The notes below the pieces were generated by a model, which saw nothing but the letters and a program-made list of their open reading frames with translations, was not told the DNA's origin and searched no databases. A program made the translations under genes and the position numbers. A stretch of DNA of 64,000 nucleotides from Nitrospirota bacterium (GTDB lineage: Bacteria > Nitrospirota > Thermodesulfovibrionia > UBA6902 > DSMQ01): the NCBI GenBank assembly GCA_016208965.1, contig JACQXB010000023.1, positions 1 through 64,000 of the forward strand, given 5' to 3'. This document shows positions 27,947 through 36,144 of this stretch, in pieces (positions within the stretch are counted from its first letter, which is position 1; each line of letters opens with the position of its first letter).

Positions 27947-28831
27947 TCAATACCTTATTCTACCAACAGCAAATATACTTCCAATAAGGCTCATCAGTGC
28001 CCCGGTAAAGGGAGGTAACAGATAAGCAGTAAAGGGGAAGGATGTTGTCGCACCTTTGATTGAAGGTAAAAATTCTATAATCTTGGATGTTGCAAACATA
28101 TAAATACCCTGAAGGGTAAATAATCCAATAATTCCACCGAGTATCCCAATAAAAAGCCCTTCTATCAGGAATGGCAGCATTATAAAACTCCTTGTTGCAC
28201 CTAATAGCTTTAATGTCTCTATCTCCTCTGCTCTTCTGTAAAATAAAATCTTAATGGTACTGTAGGTAACAAATGCAGTAGCAATAAATATCACACTACC
28301 GAGAATTATGGCTATAACATTTATGCCCTTTGACAGTGAATTTAAGGATGAAAGCCATTTCTCTCCATACTGCACATCTTCTACCCATGCAATTTGCCTT
28401 ATATGTTCTGCCTTCTGTTTTATCCGTAACGGCTCTAATGCCCTCCTTTCAAGCCTAAGTTCAAAAGACGATGGCAGTGGATTTTCTTCAAATCCTCCAA
28501 GAATAGGATTTGCAGCCCCTAATGTCTGTTTTAGCTCTTTAAGCGCCTCATCTTTTGATATGTAATTGACCTCAATGATGTCCTTGTCTTTTTTAAAATA
28601 TTCTTTTAATAATTCTACATCCTCCAATGTCATGTTGTCTTTAAGATATACAATAAGTCCAAACCCCTTTGCCCACTGCCTAAGCGACAGATCCATGTTT
28701 AGAGTTATAAGAGTGAAGGCACCGAGGATCATGAGCCCCAGAGCAACTGTAAGGACCGTAAGGGCGTTTATCAATTTTTCATGCCAGAAGTTTTTGACTG
28801 CGGTTTGGAATAAATAATAAAGAGTTCTCAA
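27947..28831 (-). CDS. ftsX: Cell division protein FtsX
   Basis: This 294-residue permease-like protein has one transmembrane segment near residues 20-42, a large extracytoplasmic domain (about 45-165, with KDDKDIIEVNYISKDEALKEL-type FtsX_ECD features), and three more segments at about 172-195, 220-245 and 265-290. It partners FtsE and controls periplasmic amidase activation through EnvC. It overlaps the ftsE stop by four bases, which implies translational coupling. Confidence 0.93.
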   Translation of the reverse strand: MRTLYYLFQTAVKNFWHEKLINALTVLTVALGLMILGAFTLITLNMDLSLRQWAKGFGLIVYLKDNMTLEDVELLKEYFKKDKDIIEVNYISKDEALKELKQTLGAANPILGGFEENPLPSSFELRLERRALEPLRIKQKAEHIRQIAWVEDVQYGEKWLSSLNSLSKGINVIAIILGSVIFIATAFVTYSTIKILFYRRAEEIETLKLLGATRSFIMLPFLIEGLFIGILGGIIGLFTLQGIYMFATSKIIEFLPSIKGATTSFPFTAYLLPPFTGALMSLIGSIFAVGRIRY

Positions 28832-29490
28832 CCTATTGTATCCTTCCCAATCCTGCCATTTTCTAAATATATTACCCTCTTACCTGTGTCTCTGAAAAGT
28901 TCTCTGTGGTGAGTTGCAATAACTACTGTTGTGCCTCTTAAATTTATCTCTCTAAAGAGTTTCATGATATTGGCAGAGGCGTCTGGGTCAAGATTTCCTG
29001 TTGGTTCATCCGCAATCAAGAGCATTGGTTTTGATACCACTGCCCTGGCTATCGCAGCCATCTGCTGCTGCCCTCCGGAAAGATGTTGAGGAAAATCATT
29101 TGCCTTATATTTTAGCCCTATATCGCTTAGTAACCCACTTACAGTCTCTTTTATATCTTTTGGACGCCCACCTTGGACCCTTAATGCAAGTGCAACATTG
29201 TCAAAGATAGTGATATTCTGCAAAAGCCTAAAATCCTGAAAAACTACCCCTATACTTCTTCTTAAAAACGGAATGCTGTTCCGGCTCAGTTTTCCTATAT
29301 CCCATCCTGCAACGATGATATTCCCTTCATCAGGCCGTTCTGCCATATAAATGAGTCTGAGCAGGGTTGTCTTTCCTGCTCCACTTGGACCTGTTATATA
29401 AACAAGAGCGCCTTTATCAATTAAAAAGGTTATATCTTTAAGCACATATTCATTATCAAAATACTTTGAAACATTAGATAGTTGAATCAT
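28828..29490 (-). CDS. ftsE: Cell division ATP-binding protein FtsE
   Basis: This 220-residue ABC ATPase has Walker A GPSGAGKTTLLRL, Q-loop VVFQDFRLL, signature LSGGQQQMAAIARA, Walker B MLLIADEPTGNLDPD and the switch His in IATHHREL. It energises FtsX. The order ftsE-ftsX-envC is an operon with overlaps or single-base gaps, directly after the transketolase pair. Confidence 0.95.
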   Translation of the reverse strand: MIQLSNVSKYFDNEYVLKDITFLIDKGALVYITGPSGAGKTTLLRLIYMAERPDEGNIIVAGWDIGKLSRNSIPFLRRSIGVVFQDFRLLQNITIFDNVALALRVQGGRPKDIKETVSGLLSDIGLKYKANDFPQHLSGGQQQMAAIARAVVSKPMLLIADEPTGNLDPDASANIMKLFREINLRGTTVVIATHHRELFRDTGKRVIYLENGRIGKDTIG

Positions 29491-29491
29491 T

Positions 29492-30514
29492 TCATAGTGC
29501 CTCTTCTACAGTTTTAACAATGCCCTCTGGGGTAAGCCCATATAGCTTTAATAAAGCATCAGGATTACCCGAACAGCCAAAGACATCCCTTATCCCTATT
29601 CTCTTTACAGGCACAGGGTAATTCTCAGAGAGAAATTCACATACCGCCCCTCCAAGACCCCCTATCACTGAATGTTCCTCTGCAGTAATAATTAACTTTG
29701 AGCTTTTTGCTGCTAAAAGCAGAGTGTCTTCATCAAGGGGTTTTATTGTAGACATATTAATAACACCGGTATCGATACCTTGACTTGAAAGTGACTTTGC
29801 AGCCTTCAAAGCAGCATCTACCATAATGCCTACTGCTATTATATTAGCATCTTTTCCTATACGAAATACATATGCCCGTCCGAGTTTGAATTTATAATCA
29901 GGAGGCATGATGCACGGAACCTTTACCCTTCCAAGTCTGACATAAACAGGGCCGGAGTAATCTGCTATTGCATTGATTACTGAGGTGGTTTCAATTGCAT
30001 CAGCCGGGACAATTACTGTCATGTTTGGGAGTACCCTCATCAGCGCTATATCTTCAAGCGCCTGATGGGATGCCCCGTCTTCCCCTACCGTTATCCCCCC
30101 ATGAGTTGCAACAAGTTTGACATTTGTATTTGAATAGCATATAACCAGCCTTATCTGGTCCCATGCCCTGCCTGTTTCAAAGACTGCAAATGTTGAGGCA
30201 AAAGGGACTTTGCCTGTCAGAGACAATCCTGCTGCTGTCCCAACCATATCCTGCTCTGAAACGCCTAAATTAAAAAACCTATGAGGGAATGCCTTTGCAA
30301 ATTTCGCTGTCTTTGTTGAACCTGAGAGGTCAGCATCTAACACTACAATATTATCCCTCTTTTTCCCGAGCTCAAGCAAAGCCTCTCCATAAGCATCCCT
30401 TGTTGCAATCATTTTTACTTCTGTGTTCTGTGCTCTGTGCTCAAATCCCCCCATCCCCCCTTTGCTAAAGGGGGGTGAGGGGGGATTATTTGTGCTCTGT
30501 GTTCTTTCCCCCAT
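29492..30514 (-). CDS. Transketolase, C-terminal subunit
   Basis: This is the Pyr plus C-terminal half of a split transketolase: ATRDAYGEALLELG, LDADLSGSTKT, NLGVSEQDMVGTAAGL, ATHGGITVGEDGASHQ. It works with the N-terminal subunit encoded immediately upstream in the pentose phosphate pathway. ATG 30514 has AAAGGAG eight bases upstream, spanning the upstream stop, whereas ATG 30412 (the start of the conserved part) has no site. The protein therefore most likely carries an N-terminal extension of about 34 residues ([16 protein letters not shown] and flanks) encoded by a palindromic repeat. Confidence 0.92.
   Translation of the reverse strand: MGERTQSTNNPPSPPFSKGGMGGFEHRAQNTEVKMIATRDAYGEALLELGKKRDNIVVLDADLSGSTKTAKFAKAFPHRFFNLGVSEQDMVGTAAGLSLTGKVPFASTFAVFETGRAWDQIRLVICYSNTNVKLVATHGGITVGEDGASHQALEDIALMRVLPNMTVIVPADAIETTSVINAIADYSGPVYVRLGRVKVPCIMPPDYKFKLGRAYVFRIGKDANIIAVGIMVDAALKAAKSLSSQGIDTGVINMSTIKPLDEDTLLLAAKSSKLIITAEEHSVIGGLGGAVCEFLSENYPVPVKRIGIRDVFGCSGNPDALLKLYGLTPEGIVKTVEEAL
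30443..30489. repeat. AAATCCCCCC palindrome inside the transketolase C-subunit frame
   Basis: AAATCCCCCCATCCCCCC pairs with GGGGGGTGAGGGGGGATTA. It is flanked on both sides by TGTGTTCTGTGCTCTGTGC-type micro-repeats. It is translated as [16 protein letters not shown], identical to the acyltransferase insert at 63267-63314. Confidence 0.9.
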
Positions 30515-31351
30515 TTACTCAAGCTCCTTTAATGCCCTTTCAAGCTCTGCTGGTGTTGGAGCAATGCCATGATATTCTACCTTTCCTTCAAAAAATGAAA
30601 CGCCCTTGCCTTTTATAGTATGTGCAATTATAACAGTAGGTTTGCCTTTAATGTTTTCTGCCTCATTAAGGGCGCTGAGTATTTGTTCCATATTATGTCC
30701 GTCAACCTCCATTACATGCCAACCAAATGCGGCCCATTTGTCATGTAAGGGAGCAATTCTCATCACTTCCTCTACAGGACCATCTATCTGCAATCCGTTG
30801 TTGTCCACAATGCCGCAGATATTATCAAGTCCATAATGTGCCGCTGTCATAGCAGCTTCCCATATCTGCCCCTCCTGTATCTCGCCATCACCCATAAGGC
30901 AGTATACCCTTGAAGAAATCTTATCAAGCCTAAATCCTAAGGCTATGCCATTAGCAACAGATAACCCCTGGCCTAATGAACCTGTTGATATTTCAACCCC
31001 TGGAAGCGTCCTGCAATATGGATGTCCCTGAAGAGGACTATGGATTTTTCTCAGGGTAGAAAGCAGCTCAACCGAAAAAAAACCTGTCTTTGCAAGAACT
31101 GCATATAGAAGAGGCGCTACATGTCCTTTTGAGAGGATAAACCTGTCTCTTTCTCTCCACTCAGGGTCTTTAGGATTAAATTTCATCTTCGCAAAGAAAA
31201 GCGCTGCTACCACATCAACGGCTGAGAGCGAGCCACCTGTATGACCTGAGCCTGCTTCTGTCAACATCTTCAGGATGAGGACCCTTATCTCTCGTGCAAT
31301 GTTCTTAAGGGTTTCAATATCTGTGATTTTTCCACCTGCTGCAAAGCCCAT
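30515..31351 (-). CDS. Transketolase, N-terminal subunit
   Basis: This is the TPP-binding half of the split transketolase: GSGHTGGSLSAVDVV, FILSKGHVAPLLYA, the TPP motif MGDGEIQEGQIWEAAMTAAHYGLDNI and VDGHN. ATG 31351 is taken because GAGGAG lies seven bases upstream; ATG 31369 has none. About 279 residues is normal for this subunit. It is adjacent to the C-terminal subunit gene with no gap. Confidence 0.93.
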   Translation of the reverse strand: MGFAAGGKITDIETLKNIAREIRVLILKMLTEAGSGHTGGSLSAVDVVAALFFAKMKFNPKDPEWRERDRFILSKGHVAPLLYAVLAKTGFFSVELLSTLRKIHSPLQGHPYCRTLPGVEISTGSLGQGLSVANGIALGFRLDKISSRVYCLMGDGEIQEGQIWEAAMTAAHYGLDNICGIVDNNGLQIDGPVEEVMRIAPLHDKWAAFGWHVMEVDGHNMEQILSALNEAENIKGKPTVIIAHTIKGKGVSFFEGKVEYHGIAPTPAELERALKELE

Positions 31352-31407
31352 TTCTTTTGCTCCTCTCATTTCTTATTGAACAGACCCTTAATGCTAAAAA
31401 TATTTTA

Positions 31408-31752
31408 CCCTGTTAGAAAACCCCGCCATTTATGGTGGGGATGATAAAAATAAATAATATTCATCTTAATACAAATGCATTAAATTACTTTACATAAAAT
31501 CTCCCCCTTACCCCTCTTTGCCAAAGAGGGGGACAAAGTATGGCTTTGCCAAAGAGGGGAATATGAGGAATCTCCCCCTTTGGTATGAACCGCTCTGGTT
31601 CATACCTTTGTAAAAGGGGGATGAAGGGGGATTTTTTAATTGTATTCATTTTACCTTTGTAATTTTAGTATGAACCGTTATGGTTCATACTTTACTTAAT
31701 GCGTTTGTATTAGAAAGGGCGAAGTTTAAAGTCCTATCCTTTCTAACGGGGT
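31408..31752. repeat. GTTAGAAAG inverted-repeat element split by a second element
   Basis: The left end CCCTGTTAGAAAA is followed by the hairpin CCCCGCCATTTATGGTGGGG and an AT-rich tail. The right end is CCTTTCTAACGGGG. The same order (arm, CCCGCC hairpin, TAAAAAAATATAAATAG, arm) is found uninterrupted at 32668-32764, so the composite element probably inserted into it. Confidence 0.75.
31465..31712. mobile_element. ~248-bp composite palindromic element, copy A
   Basis: Ends are CTTAATACAAATGCATTAA and TTAATGCGTTTGTATTA, forming terminal inverted repeats. Inside are two GTATGAACC palindromes and two CCCCCTCTTT/AAAGAGGGGG hairpins. The reverse complement matches 47021-47268 almost throughout (roughly 90 percent by eye). 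There is no coding capacity, so it is a MITE-like element moved in trans, if at all. Confidence 0.85.
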
Positions 31753-31795
31753 TTACGAATTATAAAACGATAAGATGATTAGAAGCAATAGATTT

Positions 31796-32389
31796 TTAGA
31801 TTACATACTTAACCACTATGAAGCCAAGGATTAATAACGCAAAGAATATAAGTGTGAGAAGGTTGAAATATTTATCTATAAAATCCTTTATCCTCGGACC
31901 ATAAAAGTAAATAAATCCTGCAACAAGGAAAAACCTTCCAGCCCGCCCTGCAATTGATGATAGGATAAAAATAGGGAAGTTTATCTTGAACGCACCAGCA
32001 GCTATGGTAAATACCTTGTATGGTATAGGTGTAAATGCTGCCACGCTAACTACCCATGCATCGTATTTCATATAAAGAGATTGAAGGTATTTATACTTTT
32101 CCATCGCTGCATATCCATAAAATTCAAGAATAGGCATTCCGACCATATCCATAAATCCAAAGCCTATACCATATCCAATCACTCCTCCAATTACAGAACC
32201 AACTGTACAAAAAGTGGCGTACTTAAATGCCTTTTTAGGAATAGAAATAGATAGTGTTATTAAAAGCACATCAGGTGGAACTGGGAAAAAGGATGACTCG
32301 GTAACAGCAAGTAAAAAAAGTGCAGGCACAGCATAAGGAGTTTCTGCCCAGTGCAATACCCAGTCATAAAGTTTTTTTAGATATTTCAT
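31796..32389 (-). CDS. DedA/YqaA-family membrane protein
   Basis: This 197-residue protein has about five hydrophobic segments and the SNARE-associated/DedA pattern: ALFLLAVTESSFFPVPPDVLLI (acidic plus FPVPPD), GSVIGGVIGYGIG, and TPIPYKVFTIAAGAF with SSIAGRAGRF. The YqaA branch lacks the long C-terminal region of classical DedA. Family members act in lipid flipping and membrane homeostasis; the specific substrate here is unknown. It is transcribed alone and flanked by repeat-rich gaps. Confidence 0.88.
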   Translation of the reverse strand: MKYLKKLYDWVLHWAETPYAVPALFLLAVTESSFFPVPPDVLLITLSISIPKKAFKYATFCTVGSVIGGVIGYGIGFGFMDMVGMPILEFYGYAAMEKYKYLQSLYMKYDAWVVSVAAFTPIPYKVFTIAAGAFKINFPIFILSSIAGRAGRFFLVAGFIYFYGPRIKDFIDKYFNLLTLIFFALLILGFIVVKYVI

Positions 32390-32397
32390 GGCTGTTA

Positions 32398-32450
32398 AAC
32401 AAAGTAGGCGTCCCGATCCCGAAGCGTCGGGACAGGACGCCTACTTTGTT
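32398..32450. repeat. Perfect nested palindrome downstream of trpS
   Basis: The 16-base arms AACAAAGTAGGCGTCC and GGACGCCTACTTTGTT enclose a smaller hairpin TCCCGA-AGCG-TCGGGA. There is no T-run after either arm, so it is not a standard terminator. Confidence 0.85.
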
Positions 32451-32469
32451 AGGTTAAATATACCTAACG

Positions 32470-32525
32470 AAACTATCTCAGGGGTGTGGCCGCCAAGCTT
32501 AATAAAAACACTCCTGAGATAGTTT
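32470..32525. repeat. Inverted repeat AAACTATCTCAGG ... CCTGAGATAGTTT
   Basis: The 13-base perfect arms are separated by 30 bases. It is located between the nested palindrome and the GTTAGAAAG element. Confidence 0.8.
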
Positions 32526-32667
32526 AAATTTACAAAGTAAAAACACCTTGATTTTCAATCTCGCCACCTTGAGTTATTTTCTCTTCCAGAGCTATAGGTG
32601 TATCTTAGGAAAGATGCTACACTAAATTATACCAATAACTGTAAGTTTTTGTCTATATAAAATTTTG

Positions 32668-32764
32668 CCCCGTTAGAAAGAACGTCCCGCCTTTTAGGCG
32701 GGGTAAAAAAATATAAATAGCGAGACCCGCAGCAAATTGCAATGGGTCGAGCTTTCTAACGGGG
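32668..32764. repeat. Intact GTTAGAAAG element (97 bp)
   Basis: CCCCGTTAGAAAG and CTTTCTAACGGGG bound a hairpin CCCGCCTTTTAGGCGGG and a second small stem GACCCGCAGC...GGGTC. This is the full-length reference for the family copies in ubiE and at 31408-31752. Confidence 0.85.
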
Positions 32765-32803
32765 GTTACATAAAAATATTTATTTTCAAAGAGTTACCTT
32801 TGT

Positions 32804-33784
32804 TTAGTATAACCCAAGTACATTCTTAACCTCTGTCAGGGTCTCTTTGGCTGCCATCTTTGCCTTTTCAGTTCCTGCCCGCGCTATATCTTTTAAAAAC
32901 TCAGGTTTCTCCAAAAATCTTTTCCGGGCAGACCATATAGGTTCCAACACTTTAAAAATGTTCTTTATTAATATCTCCTTGCAATCAAGACAGCCAATCG
33001 CGGCTGTGCGGCAGCTGTCAGCAACCTCCTCTTGTTCATTTTTTGTTGAAAATATCTTATGAAGCTGAAATACAGGTGAAAGCTCAGGGTCGCCTTTGTC
33101 TGTACGTCTTATCCTTTTGGGGTCAGTCATCATGGTTTTTATCTTCTGTTCAACCTCCTTAGGGGCATCACTGAGATAAATACAGTTATTGTAGCTCTTG
33201 CTCATCTTTCTTCCGTCTAATCCTGTTACTTTTGGAAACTCTGTTAAAAGTCCCTCCGGCTCAGGGAACACATCCCCATAAAGGAAGTTAAATCTCCTGC
33301 AAATCTCCCTTGTGATTTCCAGATGGGACAACTGGTCAATACCAACAGGAACATAATTAGCCTTATAAATCAGTATGTCTGCTGACTGAAGCACAGGGTA
33401 ACCTAAAAATCCATGGGTAGCCAAATCCCTGTCTTTGATCTCTTGCTGTTTTTCCTTATATGTTGGGACGCGCTCAAGCCATCCCAGGGGTGTTATCATT
33501 GAAAGCAGTATATGTAGTTCAGCATGTTCAGGAACCCATGATTGTATAAATATAGTTGACTTTTTAGGGTCCAGTCCAACAGCAAGATAGTTAACAAGCA
33601 TATCTTCAATATTTTCTTTTATCTGAGATGCGTCAGTGTATTGAGTAGTAAGGGCATGCCAATCTGCAATAAAATAATAACACTCGTATTTCTCCTGCAA
33701 CCTCACCCAATTTTGTAGTGCCCCCACTAAATTCCCTAAATGAAGCCTCCCGCTGGGCTGCATTCCACTAAGGACCCTTTCCAC
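32804..33784 (-). CDS. trpS: Tryptophanyl-tRNA synthetase (TrpS)
   Basis: This 326-residue class I synthetase has SGMQPSGRLHLGNLVGAL (HIGH-type, HLGN), the KMSKS loop in GRKMSKSYNN, GYPVLQSADILIYKA and VGIDQLSHLEITREI. Its length is typical of the bacterial single-domain enzyme. It starts one base after the M50 protease gene, so the two are co-transcribed. No tryptophan-responsive leader was recognised. Confidence 0.96.
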   Translation of the reverse strand: MERVLSGMQPSGRLHLGNLVGALQNWVRLQEKYECYYFIADWHALTTQYTDASQIKENIEDMLVNYLAVGLDPKKSTIFIQSWVPEHAELHILLSMITPLGWLERVPTYKEKQQEIKDRDLATHGFLGYPVLQSADILIYKANYVPVGIDQLSHLEITREICRRFNFLYGDVFPEPEGLLTEFPKVTGLDGRKMSKSYNNCIYLSDAPKEVEQKIKTMMTDPKRIRRTDKGDPELSPVFQLHKIFSTKNEQEEVADSCRTAAIGCLDCKEILIKNIFKVLEPIWSARKRFLEKPEFLKDIARAGTEKAKMAAKETLTEVKNVLGLY

Positions 33785-33785
33785 T

Positions 33786-34412
33786 TTAACCTCCTATTAA
33801 AAGGTACACCAGTAAAATGACAATTGGAAATATTATATAACTTGTCACACCTAAGAATATAAGCCCGAGTAATATGATGAACCCATAAGGCTCAATCCTG
33901 CTATAAGCAACTGCATGTTTATGTGATAGCAATCCCATTAGTATTTTGCTTCCATCAAGAGGTGGAATAGGAATAAGATTAAATACACCAAGACCAATGT
34001 TTAATACAACACAGTATCTGAGCATTAAAACCACTGGGATGTAAATCTCATCAGGTAAGGCAAGGGTAGTACGGAGAGTTTTATATAAAAATGCTGATAT
34101 AATTGCAATTATAAAATTTGCCCCTGGCCCTGCAATAGAGACCCACATCATGTCCTGCCTTGGGTTTTTCAGATTATATGGATTAACAGGAACAGGCTTT
34201 GCCCACCCGATCATTCTCGTAAATATAAAAACCATTGTACCTATAGGGTCAAGATGCTTTAATGGGTTTAAAGTTAACCTGCCTGCAAATCTTGCCGTGG
34301 GGTCGCCGAGTTTGTCAGCAACAAAGCCGTGGGCTACCTCGTGAAAGGTAACAGCAATCAAAAGTGGAACCGCTAATAAGGCGGTCTCTCTAATTATTTG
34401 GGTAAAGTCCAA
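33786..34412 (-). CDS. Site-2 protease family M50 membrane metalloprotease
   Basis: The protein of 208 residues and about six transmembrane segments carries HEVAHGFVADKLGD (HExxH) and NLIPIPPLDGSKILMGLL (the distal Asp motif). It belongs to the short M50 branch often found next to trpS and scpA in bacteria. It should cut substrates within the membrane; the substrate is unknown. It is first in a two-gene unit with trpS. Confidence 0.92.
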   Translation of the reverse strand: MDFTQIIRETALLAVPLLIAVTFHEVAHGFVADKLGDPTARFAGRLTLNPLKHLDPIGTMVFIFTRMIGWAKPVPVNPYNLKNPRQDMMWVSIAGPGANFIIAIISAFLYKTLRTTLALPDEIYIPVVLMLRYCVVLNIGLGVFNLIPIPPLDGSKILMGLLSHKHAVAYSRIEPYGFIILLGLIFLGVTSYIIFPIVILLVYLLIGG

Positions 34413-34517
34413 GATATCTCACCTTCTATAGTATTGTTTTTCTCTTCAAGCAGTGGATATAACTATGATACATAATTTATAAAATAAAAAACTACTTCCG
34501 TTGGGCAGTTGTTGCCT

Positions 34518-34575
34518 TATATCTGGCATCTTGTATCTTGAATCTTGAATCCTGTATCATGAATCTTGCAAGTAA
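34518..34575. repeat. ATCTTGTATC/ATCCTGTATC micro-repeat
   Basis: Tandem imperfect 8-base units (CATCTTGT, ATCTTGA, ATCTTGA, ATCCTGT, ATCATGA, ATCTTGC) lie directly upstream of tRNA-Thr. They are of the same type as the insert in tgt. Confidence 0.75.
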
Positions 34576-34578
34576 ACA

Positions 34579-34650
34579 GCCGATGTAGCTCAGTGGCAGA
34601 GCAACTGATTCGTAATCAGTAGGTCGAGGGTTCAAGTCCCTCCATCGGCT
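34579..34650 (+). tRNA. tRNA-Thr (anticodon CGT)
   Basis: Acceptor GCCGATG pairs with CATCGGC at 34643-34649. The anticodon loop is TTCGTAA, and TTCAAGT lies in the T loop. CCA is not encoded; the gene runs into TTTTTTT, a likely terminator. It marks the left border of the accessory region and could be an integration target, but no duplicated 3' end was found. Confidence 0.95.
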
Positions 34651-34711
34651 TTTTTTATTTTCAATGACTTACAGCCGATAGAGATTAACTAATACCCCTA
34701 TCACACCACTA

Positions 34712-34815
34712 ATTGTATAGTTTTTGTATAGTTGGTTTCTCACCGTTAATAGTGTTATCCAGTATATCTACCGCTTTAACTTTGTGGCTTGGTGCAAGAT
34801 GGGCATATCTGAGGG
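34712..34815 (-). pseudogene. Tail fragment of a tyrosine recombinase
   Basis: The sequence is about 80 percent similar by eye to 37503-37602, in the same orientation. There the minus strand reads MTLRYSHLAPSHKVKAVDIL, the last helix of an XerC/phage-type integrase with its active-site Tyr. The fragment ends abruptly at CTGAGGG, where a HigA fragment begins. Confidence 0.65.
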
Positions 34816-34936
34816 AACATCTTTATCGCGTGCTTTCAAGGCGAGGCAATCCTGAAATAAGAAGCCTGCTGACACTGCTTCACGCTATGGGACTGGAGCT
34901 TAGTGTAAAGGTGCAGAAACAGGTTTATGCGTAAGT
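34812..34936 (+). pseudogene. Duplicated C-terminal fragment of a HigA antitoxin
   Basis: This is nearly identical to 38369-38486 (encodes EHLYRALSRRGNPEIRSLL TLLHAMGLELSVKVQKQVYA as one run). Only the last ~40 codons are present, fused to the integrase tail. It is a recombination scar rather than a gene. Confidence 0.8.
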
Positions 34937-34991
34937 CAGCAGGGAACGGAAGCAAGGATTTTCTCTGTTAATTCTCCTACTTGGCTTTAAG

Positions 34992-35222
34992 CTATGAAAA
35001 AGCGAGTTCAGCTTTAATAGGAAGGGTTTTGATGTCTTTTGCATTTTTAAACCATTTCCTGAAGTTCAGGATTGAAAAACCAACCACTTCGCCACTCACA
35101 GGATTAACCCTAAGAAAGAAGTCATCTTCTACTTCTTTGGAAATAGCTTTTTCAGGGTCGCCTATCGAAATGTCCAAAACATCCCCTTCGTCATCATATG
35201 CCATTCTTAATTCTTTTCCCAT
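34992..35222 (-). CDS. DUF2283 protein (TA partner)
   Basis: This DUF2283 protein of about 76 residues has ELRMAYDDEGDVLDISIGDPEKAI, an acidic strand and VVGFSILNFRKWF. ATG 35222 is chosen for AAGGA upstream; the frame from 35261 would overlap the partner gene more. It is encoded after, and overlapping, a PBECR2-like gene, in the same toxin-then-partner order seen in degraded form at 1234-1632. It probably neutralises the upstream protein. Confidence 0.7.
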   Translation of the reverse strand: MGKELRMAYDDEGDVLDISIGDPEKAISKEVEDDFFLRVNPVSGEVVGFSILNFRKWFKNAKDIKTLPIKAELAFS

Positions 35223-35512
35223 AAAGTTTTTCCTTTTTTGATTACATCTGTAATATAACAAGTAAGAATAAAGGAACGCAAACCCTTCTTTGTTGCCACA
35301 AGCATATATTTCCCATCAAAAATATCACTATAAAACTTGTAGTAAAGCAATACATCTGCGTCTCTTTTGCTTTTCTTAACATAATCTGGCGTGGACAGGA
35401 CTTCGTGAATTCTTTCTTTATAAGGCTCTATTTCTATATGCTCCCTAACAATGTGGCGCCATCTTTCATCAGTAAGTTCAATTACGTTACTAAAGATATC
35501 TGTTATCGTCAT
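35207..35512 (-). CDS. PBECR2/DUF4258-like putative RNase toxin
   Basis: This 101-residue protein (ERWRHIVREHIEIEPYKERIHEVLSTPDYVKKS, KYMLVATKKGLRSFILTCYITDVIKKGKTLW) has the fold pattern of phage-type BECR nucleases: a His in the first helix, then strands ending with FI.T.Y.T...K.G..LW. Toxin activity is inferred from the family and from the DUF2283 partner overlapping its 3' end. No clear ribosome site lies before ATG 35512. Confidence 0.65.
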   Translation of the reverse strand: MTITDIFSNVIELTDERWRHIVREHIEIEPYKERIHEVLSTPDYVKKSKRDADVLLYYKFYSDIFDGKYMLVATKKGLRSFILTCYITDVIKKGKTLWEKN

Positions 35513-35587
35513 AATCTATTTTTTTATTTTTCATCTTGAAAGCAAAACCATTATAACACATTGTATGTGTTACCAGAATGTGAAATC

Positions 35588-35654
35588 TCTTTCATGCCAT
35601 CTGCGGTATGAACCGCATTGTATCCTGAACCGTCTGGTGCAGGATGGTACATAC
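35588..35654. repeat. Nested palindrome GCGGTATGAACCGC ... GGTACATACCCGC
   Basis: A degenerate relative of the GTATGAACC family with inner arms ATCCTGAACC/GGTGCAGGAT. It is located between TA and membrane-protein genes. Confidence 0.6.
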
Positions 35655-35711
35655 CCGCGGAGAAGAAAAATGTGGGATGTGGTGCTTCTATTTCTCCTAA
35701 ATTAATAACCT

Positions 35712-36110
35712 TTACCTTAATATTTTTACAAAAACAAACAATATTACCAAGCAGATAAGAACATATTTAATGATTTTAATGTCAACATTAATTTTTCTTA
35801 GCTGTTCTAATTGTTGGTACTGAATAATATAGAGTTTATAGCGCTGTTCATCATCAGAACTATCAACAAACGAAAGATGTTCTCTCTCTTCTACTTCTGC
35901 TGCCTTTGTTTCACGTTTCTCGAGATTCTTTAATATCGGGCCGGCAAGAAAAGCAGTAAGTATAACTCCAAGAAATACGCATACGATGATAAGTGGATAA
36001 CGAATAAACGGGGACAGTCCTTTTAGAAAAAGTGAGTCAGCAATATATACTATGCCACCTGTTACTCCAACATATATAAAGGAGACGATTATCGACTGCA
36101 AAGTTTCCAT
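35712..36110 (-). CDS. Membrane protein of unknown function
   Basis: This 132-residue protein has hydrophobic segments at about residues 7-27, 37-59 and 112-131 and a charged central region (KNLEKRETKAAEVEEREHLSFVDSSDDEQRYKLY) likely to be helical. No family is recognised. Codon use and the isolated position within the accessory region suggest an acquired gene. It is not obviously linked to the neighbouring TA modules. Confidence 0.6.
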   Translation of the reverse strand: METLQSIIVSFIYVGVTGGIVYIADSLFLKGLSPFIRYPLIIVCVFLGVILTAFLAGPILKNLEKRETKAAEVEEREHLSFVDSSDDEQRYKLYIIQYQQLEQLRKINVDIKIIKYVLICLVILFVFVKILR

Positions 36111-36144
36111 AAGAATTAGATAATAGTTTTATCTTATATAATCT

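Larger units (their letters stand above)
31352..31795. other. Intergenic region filled with nested repeats
   Basis: No gene is present. The region is a GTTAGAAAG-type element (31408-31752) interrupted by a ~248-bp composite element (31465-31712), both listed separately. Confidence 0.8.
32390..32803. other. Repeat-rich intergenic region between trpS and the YqaA gene
   Basis: Apart from the three palindromic elements listed, nothing gene-like is seen. Confidence 0.7.

Noticed and set aside
32398-32450. Terminator for the YqaA or trpS gene
   Set aside because: Very strong palindrome but no T-run on either side; treated as a dispersed palindrome.
34579-34650. tRNA-Thr as a proven island attachment site
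   Set aside because: Integrase fragments are nearby, but no direct repeat of the tRNA 3' end was found at the other side of the accessory region.
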